Source: Qipengyuania_B sp965214525
GTDB taxonomy: Bacteria > Pseudomonadota > Alphaproteobacteria > Sphingomonadales > Sphingomonadaceae
Length of the DNA: 64,000 nt
Assembly: GCA_965214525.1 (NCBI GenBank)
Contig: OZ243959.1
Span: forward strand, 558,001-622,000
Direction of reading: 5' to 3'
Shown here: one piece after another, positions 59,419-64,000 of the stretch
How the letters are laid out: each line of letters starts with the position of its first letter
Numbering within the stretch: the first letter of the stretch is position 1
The notes under the pieces: generated by a model
Told to the model about the DNA's origin: nothing
The model's input: the letters and a program-made list of their open reading frames with translations, nothing else
Databases searched by the model: none
Made by a program: the position numbers and the translations under genes

Positions 59419-60708
59419 TCAATCCGGCACTTCCCCGTTCAGCCGCAGCACGTCGCCCGCAAGATAGAGCGAGCCCGCGATAAGGACGGGCAAGGCGTCG
59501 TTGGGAAGCGCGTCAATGGCGGTGTGCACGTCCGCTGCCGATTGCACCTCGTCCCCGAACGCATCGGCAAGCAAATGATCCTGTCCCGGGACCGGCACGA
59601 TTGTGACTGAGGCCAGGCTGCCGCGCATCGGCTCGGTAAGTGCCGCCGGGTTCTTGCTTGCGATCATGCCGATGACGAGATGAAGCTGTCGACCGGCAAA
59701 GTGCTGGCCTAACGCTTTGCCGGCGTTCGCATTGTGCCCACCATCGAGCCAAACCTCACGCCCGCCGGTAAGCGGACCTGCAGCCAGCCGGTGCAATCTT
59801 GCCGGCCAGCGCGCTTCCCGTACCCCTTGTGCAATCGCATCGCGATCGACCGAGACGAAATCCTGATGGCGCAGCATCGCGATGGCGAGCGCTGCGTTGT
59901 CGACCTGGTGCGCGCCGGGCAAGGTGGGCAATGGCAATACCAACTCGCCATGCCTGTCTGCGTAATGAAGCGCTGTATCGGTTGCGCTGACCGACCAGCC
60001 ACGACCGCGCATTGCGAGGGGCGCGCCGTGAGCCATGGCCGCGCGCTCGATCTCAAGTTCGACCTCGGGCGGGTAGGACAGGGTGACGAGCGAACAGCCC
60101 GGTTTCGTGATCCCGGCTTTTTCGAACGCGATGCGAGCAAGCGGCACCTGCGGCACACCGTCTTCGGGGGCAAGCAGGAACCGCTCGTGATCGATGCCGA
60201 GCGCCGCAATGCCACAGGCAGCGGGATGGGGAATAACGTTGGTTGCATCGAACCGCCCGCCAAGCCCGACCTCGACGACGCACGCGTCGGCTGGAACACG
60301 CGAGAAAGCCAGGAAGCTGGCCGCGATCGTCACTTCGAAGAAGCTTGGACCGATGCCTTCACCAGCGTCGAGGACCTCCTGCAGCAGCGATGCCAGATGC
60401 GCGTCGCCGATCAGGCCTCCGCCAAGTCTGATGCGCTCGTTATAGCGAACCAGATGCGGACTGGTCGCGACATGCACGCGCTTGCCGTGCGCTTCCAGCA
60501 TTGCCCTCAGGAATGCGCATACCGAACCCTTGCCGTTGGTCCCGGCTACATGGAACACCGGGGGAAGCGATCGGTGCGGATTGTCCAGCCGTGCAAGCAA
60601 TCGGGTGATTGCCTGCAATCCAAGCCGGCCCTGCGGCACTGCGAGAGCAGCAAGTCGATCAAGCTGCTCCTGCACCTGCTGATCGTCGGACGCGGCGTAA
60701 TCGCGCAT
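59419..60708 (-). CDS. folC: Folylpolyglutamate synthase / dihydrofolate synthase
   Basis: 429 residues of the Mur-ligase fold. FHVAGTNGKGSVCAFLRAML is the P-loop, HLVRYNERIRLGG and FEVTIAASFLAFSRVPADACVVEVGLGGRFDATNVI follow, and VWLDGGHNANAGKAL is the family C-domain motif. It adds glutamate to dihydropteroate and folates. It begins 6 bases after accD, as the last gene of the trp-accD-folC unit. Confidence 0.95.
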   Translation of the reverse strand: MRDYAASDDQQVQEQLDRLAALAVPQGRLGLQAITRLLARLDNPHRSLPPVFHVAGTNGKGSVCAFLRAMLEAHGKRVHVATSPHLVRYNERIRLGGGLIGDAHLASLLQEVLDAGEGIGPSFFEVTIAASFLAFSRVPADACVVEVGLGGRFDATNVIPHPAACGIAALGIDHERFLLAPEDGVPQVPLARIAFEKAGITKPGCSLVTLSYPPEVELEIERAAMAHGAPLAMRGRGWSVSATDTALHYADRHGELVLPLPTLPGAHQVDNAALAIAMLRHQDFVSVDRDAIAQGVREARWPARLHRLAAGPLTGGREVWLDGGHNANAGKALGQHFAGRQLHLVIGMIASKNPAALTEPMRGSLASVTIVPVPGQDHLLADAFGDEVQSAADVHTAIDALPNDALPVLIAGSLYLAGDVLRLNGEVPD

Positions 60709-60714
60709 GGCGGT

Positions 60715-61575
60715 TCAGGCGGCGGCGCGCGGCTGCAGATAGTCGAGCACGGTGGCAAGGGTACCGCGCAAATCGGCGCGCGATACCACCATGTCCACCA
60801 TTCCGTGTTCCTGCAGATATTCCGCGCGCTGAAACCCGTCGGGCAATTGCTCGCGAATGGTGTCCTGGATTACCCGCTGCCCGGCGAACCCTATCAAAGC
60901 ACCCGGTTCGGCCACATGGATATCGCCGAGCATGGCATAGCTGGCAGTAACCCCGCCAGTGGTCGGATCGGTCAGCACGACGATGTAGGGCAGGCCGTCG
61001 GCCTTCAGCCGCCTGGTCATCACCGTCGCCTTTGGCATCTGCATCAGGCTAAGGATGCCTTCCTGCATCCGTGCGCCACCCGCGGCGGTAACCACCACAT
61101 AGGCGCATCGACGCGCCAGAGCCCGCTCCGCCCCGGCGCAGAACGCCGCGCCCACGGCCATCCCCATTGATCCGCCCATGAAGCTGAAATCCTGCACGCC
61201 GACGACCGCGGGGCGTCGCTGGATCGTGCCGGAGCCGACCACGAAGGCATCGCCGCGGTGCCGGTTGGCCGGGTTTCTGGCGCGCGCCTGCTTCAGCCGT
61301 GCGCTGTAGGGCTTGGTATCGCGAAACTTCAACGGGTCTTCGGAAACCTCGGGCGGATCGAGTACCTCGAAGCCCTCGTCGAGCAATTGCCCAAGCCGCT
61401 CGTCCGCGCCGATGCGGCCGTGATGCTGGCAGCGTGGGCAGACGGACAGGTTTTCAGCATATTCCCTCGCGAACACCATTTCGTTGCAGGCCGGGCATTT
61501 GACCCACAGATTGTCGGGCGTATCACGCTTGGCAAGGAAGGGCAGGGTGTTGCGAACACGGTTGAGCCAACTCAT
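60715..61575 (-). CDS. accD: Acetyl-CoA carboxylase carboxyltransferase subunit beta
   Basis: 286 residues. The N-terminal zinc ribbon is CPACNEMVFAREYAENLSVCPRC (Cys4), followed by the crotonase-fold carboxyltransferase domain with VGVQDFSFMGGSMGMAVGAAF, GGARMQEGILSLMQM, DPTTGGVTASYAMLGDIHVAEPGALIGFAGQRVI. Malonyl-CoA formation for fatty-acid synthesis. The ATG overlaps the trpA stop (ATGA). Confidence 0.97.
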   Translation of the reverse strand: MSWLNRVRNTLPFLAKRDTPDNLWVKCPACNEMVFAREYAENLSVCPRCQHHGRIGADERLGQLLDEGFEVLDPPEVSEDPLKFRDTKPYSARLKQARARNPANRHRGDAFVVGSGTIQRRPAVVGVQDFSFMGGSMGMAVGAAFCAGAERALARRCAYVVVTAAGGARMQEGILSLMQMPKATVMTRRLKADGLPYIVVLTDPTTGGVTASYAMLGDIHVAEPGALIGFAGQRVIQDTIREQLPDGFQRAEYLQEHGMVDMVVSRADLRGTLATVLDYLQPRAAA

Positions 61576-62362
61576 GCGGTGACCCTTTGCGCCGTGTGGA
61601 CCGCATCGGCAAGACGCCGCGTGAGCTCTCGTAGGTGGCGGGGGGCAGCGGGCCCATGTTCGCCGACCAGTTCGACAAGCGCAGAGCCGACCACCACGCC
61701 GTCGGCATGTTGCGCTATCTCGGCGGCCTGGGCGGGTGTGCGGATGCCAAAGCCGACCGCGACGGGCAGGTCGGTGGCGGCTTTGAGCCGCTTACCGCCT
61801 GCGCGATGGATTGTCCGGTCGCCTGCTGGCTGCCGGTAATCCCGGCGACGGACACGTAGTAGAGGAACCCCTCGGAGCCTTCGATCACGGCCGGCAGGCG
61901 CTGTGAATCCGTCGTTGGTGTCGCGAGACGGATGGGCGCGATGCCGGCGCCGCGCAGGGCTGGGCCAAGCGCTTCATCCTCCTCCGGCGGAATATCCACG
62001 CAAATGACCCCATCCACTCCTGCTTTCGCAGCGTGTTCGGCAAACCAATCCGGTCCGCGTCGCACCATCGGATTGGCATAGCCCATGAGTACGAGCGGGA
62101 CGTTGGGATGCCGCTCGCGAAACTCGCTGGCAATGCGAAAGACATCGGCGGTGGTCGTGCCGCGCCCCAAAGAGCGGATGTTCGCTTCCTGGATGGCCTT
62201 GCCGTCGGCCATCGGATCGGTGAATGGCATCCCCAACTCGATCACATCCGCGCCGCCCTCGACCAGCGCATCGAGATTGGCCGCACTGTCCCCGTCGCCC
62301 GCGGTGAGGAAGGTGACGAGCGCGGGGTGGGGCTTGGCGAAGGCAGCGGTGAGGCGGGTCAT
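61572..62362 (-). pseudogene. trpA: Tryptophan synthase alpha subunit, frameshifted
   Basis: TrpA cleaves indole-3-glycerol phosphate and passes indole to TrpB. Residues 1-190 are normal (FLTAGDGDSAANLDALVEGGADVIELGMPFTDPMADG with the catalytic Glu, then ICVDIPPEE and YYVSVAGITGS). Near 61785-61795 the frame breaks: one frame reads on to a stop at 61715, while the TrpA C-terminus (LKAATDLPVAVGFGIRTPAQ to VVVGSALVELV) continues in another frame to 61572. Lost base is most likely one C. With it restored the protein has 263 residues and overlaps accD by ATGA. It may be a real mutation or a sequencing error. Confidence 0.9.
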
Positions 62363-62595
62363 CGTCGTCGTGCTGTTTTGTCTTCAAGAAGTCGGCTGAG
62401 AAGATCCCGTAGTGCTTCAGCTTCGGTAAGATAATCTCGAAGGTAGCGCTTCAGCACGCGCTCGAAGTAAAAGACCATCCAATCGTCGGTGTCTTGTTCG
62501 AGCACATACCTCTCGCTCTCGCCACTATTCAGGCTAAAAGAGTTGAGACAGATGTTGTTGTCCTCAAGCTGCGCTAGGAACTGGTCTCGCGTCAA
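62359..62595 (-). CDS. Small unknown protein between trpB and trpA
   Basis: 78 residues if read from the TTG at 62595, which overlaps the trpB stop (TTGA); its own TGA overlaps the trpA ATG (ATGA). An in-frame ATG at 62652 lies inside trpB. The sequence TRDQFLAQLEDNNICLNSFSLNSGESERYVLEQDTDDWMVFYFERVLKRYL ends in a charged helix. It looks like small immunity or SMI1-like proteins in outline, but I cannot name a family. AT-richer than trpA and trpB, suggesting insertion. Confidence 0.55.
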   Translation of the reverse strand: MTRDQFLAQLEDNNICLNSFSLNSGESERYVLEQDTDDWMVFYFERVLKRYLRDYLTEAEALRDLLSRLLEDKTARRR

Positions 62596-63806
62596 ATCTC
62601 CACCCCCAGCGCCTCGGCCACGGTAAAGATGTCCTTGTCGCCGCGCCCGCACAGATTAGCGAGGATGATGTGGTCGCGGTCCATCTCCTTCGCCCGCTGC
62701 GCCACCACGGAAATCGCGTGGCTTGGCTCCAGCGCGGGGATGATGCCCTCTGTGCGGCACAATAGCTGGAACGCCTCCAGCGCCTCGTCATCCGTCGCCG
62801 CGACATATTCCACCCGGCCGCTATCCTTCAGCCAGGAGTGTTCCGGGCCGATCCCGGGGTAATCGAGGCCGGCGCTGATCGAGTGACCCTCCGTAATTTG
62901 GCCATCTTCGTCCTGCAGCAGATACGTGCGGTTGCCGTGGAGCACGCCGGGGGAGCCGCCGAGCAGGGACGCCGCGTGCTCGACACCGTGCAGCCCCCGC
63001 CCCGCCGCCTCCACACCCAGCATCTTGACGTCGGGATCGTCGAGAAAGGGGTGAAACAGGCCGAGCGCGTTGGAGCCGCCCCCGATCGCCGCGACCAGCA
63101 GATCGGGTAGGCGATTGATGCGCGAAAGCATCTGAGTACGTGCTTCCTTGCCGATCACGCTTTGGAAATCGCGCACCATTTCGGGATAGGGATGCGGGCC
63201 GGCGGCAGTGCCGATAATGTAGAACGTGTCGTGGACATTGGCGACCCAATCGCGCAGCCCCTCGTTCATCGCATCCTTGAGCGTCCCGCGACCGCTCGTC
63301 ACCGGCACGACCTTGGCACCAAGCAGCTTCATGCGGAACACATTGGGCTGCTGCCGTTTGACGTCGGTCGCGCCCATGTAGATGACGCAGGGCAGGCCGA
63401 AGCGCGCACAAACGGTAGCGGTGGCGACGCCGTGCTGGCCGGCACCGGTTTCCGCAATGATGCGGGTCTTGCCCATGCGGATGGCCAGCAGGATCTGCCC
63501 GATGCAATTGTTGATTTTGTGCGCGCCGGTGTGATTCAGTTCGTCCCGCTTGAACCAGATCTGCGCGCCACCCAGCGCCTCGGTCAGGCGCTCCGCAAAA
63601 TACAGCGGAGAGGGGCGGCCCACATAATGTTCCAGCAGGTCCGCGAATTGCGCCCCGAAAGCCGGATCGGCCTGCGCCCGGCGGTATTCGCGCTCCAACT
63701 CCAGAACCAGCGGCATCAGCGTTTCGGCGACGTAGCGCCCTCCATAATCGCCGAAATGGCCGCGTTCGTCCGGTTGGGCGCGAAAGGAGTTCTTGATATT
63801 GCTCAT
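62592..63806 (-). CDS. trpB: Tryptophan synthase beta subunit
   Basis: 404 residues from the ATG at 63806. ELNHTGAHKINNCIGQ carries the PLP-binding Lys, AETGAGQHGVATATVCARFGL follows, and the glycine-rich phosphate loop is AIGGGSNALGLFHPF. The C-terminus has EGIIPALEPSHAI. It condenses indole with serine. It overlaps the trpF stop (ATGA) upstream, and its own TGA overlaps the TTG of the small ORF. Confidence 0.97.
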   Translation of the reverse strand: MSNIKNSFRAQPDERGHFGDYGGRYVAETLMPLVLELEREYRRAQADPAFGAQFADLLEHYVGRPSPLYFAERLTEALGGAQIWFKRDELNHTGAHKINNCIGQILLAIRMGKTRIIAETGAGQHGVATATVCARFGLPCVIYMGATDVKRQQPNVFRMKLLGAKVVPVTSGRGTLKDAMNEGLRDWVANVHDTFYIIGTAAGPHPYPEMVRDFQSVIGKEARTQMLSRINRLPDLLVAAIGGGSNALGLFHPFLDDPDVKMLGVEAAGRGLHGVEHAASLLGGSPGVLHGNRTYLLQDEDGQITEGHSISAGLDYPGIGPEHSWLKDSGRVEYVAATDDEALEAFQLLCRTEGIIPALEPSHAISVVAQRAKEMDRDHIILANLCGRGDKDIFTVAEALGVEI

Positions 63807-64000
63807 ACGTACCGCGCCGCTTCGCAAAACCGGCGGATCAAGTCCACATCCTTTACGCCGGGTGCGGTTTCGACGCCGCTTGACACATCGACCAGCGACG
63901 CTTTGGTCGTGCGTAGCGCCTCGGCGACGTTGTCCGGCGTCAATCCACCCGCCAGGCCCCAGGGCAGGCCATGATCGTGCTTCGCCAGCATCGCCCAGTC
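63803..64000 (-). CDS. trpF: Phosphoribosylanthranilate isomerase (C-terminal part)
   Basis: Only about 65 C-terminal codons lie in the window. WGLAGGLTPDNVAEALRTTKASLVDVSSGVETAPGVKDVDLIRRFCEA is the TrpF end, with the phosphate-binding GGLTPDNV and DVSSGVE loops. It overlaps trpB by ATGA, giving the order trpF-trpB-trpA usual in Alphaproteobacteria. Confidence 0.93.
   Translation of the reverse strand, partial: DWAMLAKHDHGLPWGLAGGLTPDNVAEALRTTKASLVDVSSGVETAPGVKDVDLIRRFCEAARYV

Noticed and set aside
59734..61170. 478-codon plus-strand frame opposite folC and accD
   Set aside because: Spans two genuine genes and their junction; no recognisable domains.
1..64000. CRISPR array or rRNA operon
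   Set aside because: No regularly spaced direct repeats and no rRNA-like sequence seen on either strand.

Overview
The window looks like a chromosomal segment of an alphaproteobacterium of the order Sphingomonadales, most likely family Erythrobacteraceae. Three things support this. Gene content and order are typical (mdh-sucD-sucA; slt-dapA-smpB-DUF2062-cckA-recA-alaS; trpF-trpB-trpA-accD-folC). The cell-cycle proteins CckA and CpdR are both encoded. Two promoter signatures are specific to the class: GTTC-N7-GTTC SOS boxes and GGAAC-N16/17-CGTT EcfG promoters. Base composition is GC-rich throughout except around 17.6-18.9 kb. The placement is inference from reading; no database search was run.

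Layout. 1-4.3 kb (minus): TCA genes sucA (cut by the window edge), sucD and mdh, interrupted by a GIY-YIG nuclease gene framed by palindromes and by a uracil-DNA-glycosylase-like gene. 4.6-7.1 kb (plus): cobalamin riboswitch, btuB-type TonB receptor and a small gene. 7.2-13.6 kb: M3 peptidase, GH24 lysozyme, thpR, hsp20 and a soluble chemoreceptor. 13.8-17.5 kb: SOS-controlled uvrA carrying an in-frame 75-bp palindromic insertion, then a repeat-rich patch with an orphan parD. 17.6-18.9 kb: an AT-richer two-gene module of unknown function. 19.2-22.1 kb: a two-gene HTH module, rlpA and argG. 22.4-26.4 kb (minus): a five-gene operon of rlmN, a methyltransferase, an SDR, a cytochrome b and a molybdoenzyme. 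26.6-29.9 kb: a beta-barrel protein, a secreted protein and a lytic transglycosylase. 30-39.4 kb (plus): dapA, membrane gene, smpB, DUF2062, cckA, recA and alaS. 39.4-48.9 kb: CPA2 antiporter, GNAT-nitrilase fusion, icd, tRNA-Val, cpdR, N-formylglutamate amidohydrolase, a candidate sRNA, sapC and an FAD oxidoreductase. 49-57.6 kb: DEAD helicase, sterol desaturase, uvrD, a secreted protein, rsmD, pseudouridine synthase and a Rieske oxygenase. 57.7-64 kb: AmpG-like MFS, then (minus) trpF-trpB-small ORF-trpA(frameshifted)-accD-folC.

How the parts work together. recA, uvrA and uvrD each have an exact alphaproteobacterial LexA box, so three repair genes in the window form an SOS set. hsp20 and the GH24 lysozyme have exact EcfG (general stress) promoters, and two small genes have near matches. 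CckA and CpdR belong to one phosphorelay.

The most unusual content is a family of paired palindromes with the core CCCCAGC-N4-GCTGGGG. One pair flanks a GIY-YIG nuclease ORF and exactly fills the sucD-sucA gap. Another pair, without a nuclease, sits in frame inside uvrA. I propose this as a REPIN-like element whose partner may be a GIY-YIG nuclease. Other points are an sRNA candidate with C-rich anti-Shine-Dalgarno segments, the HEPN-like/winged-helix gene pair, and a one-base deletion in trpA.
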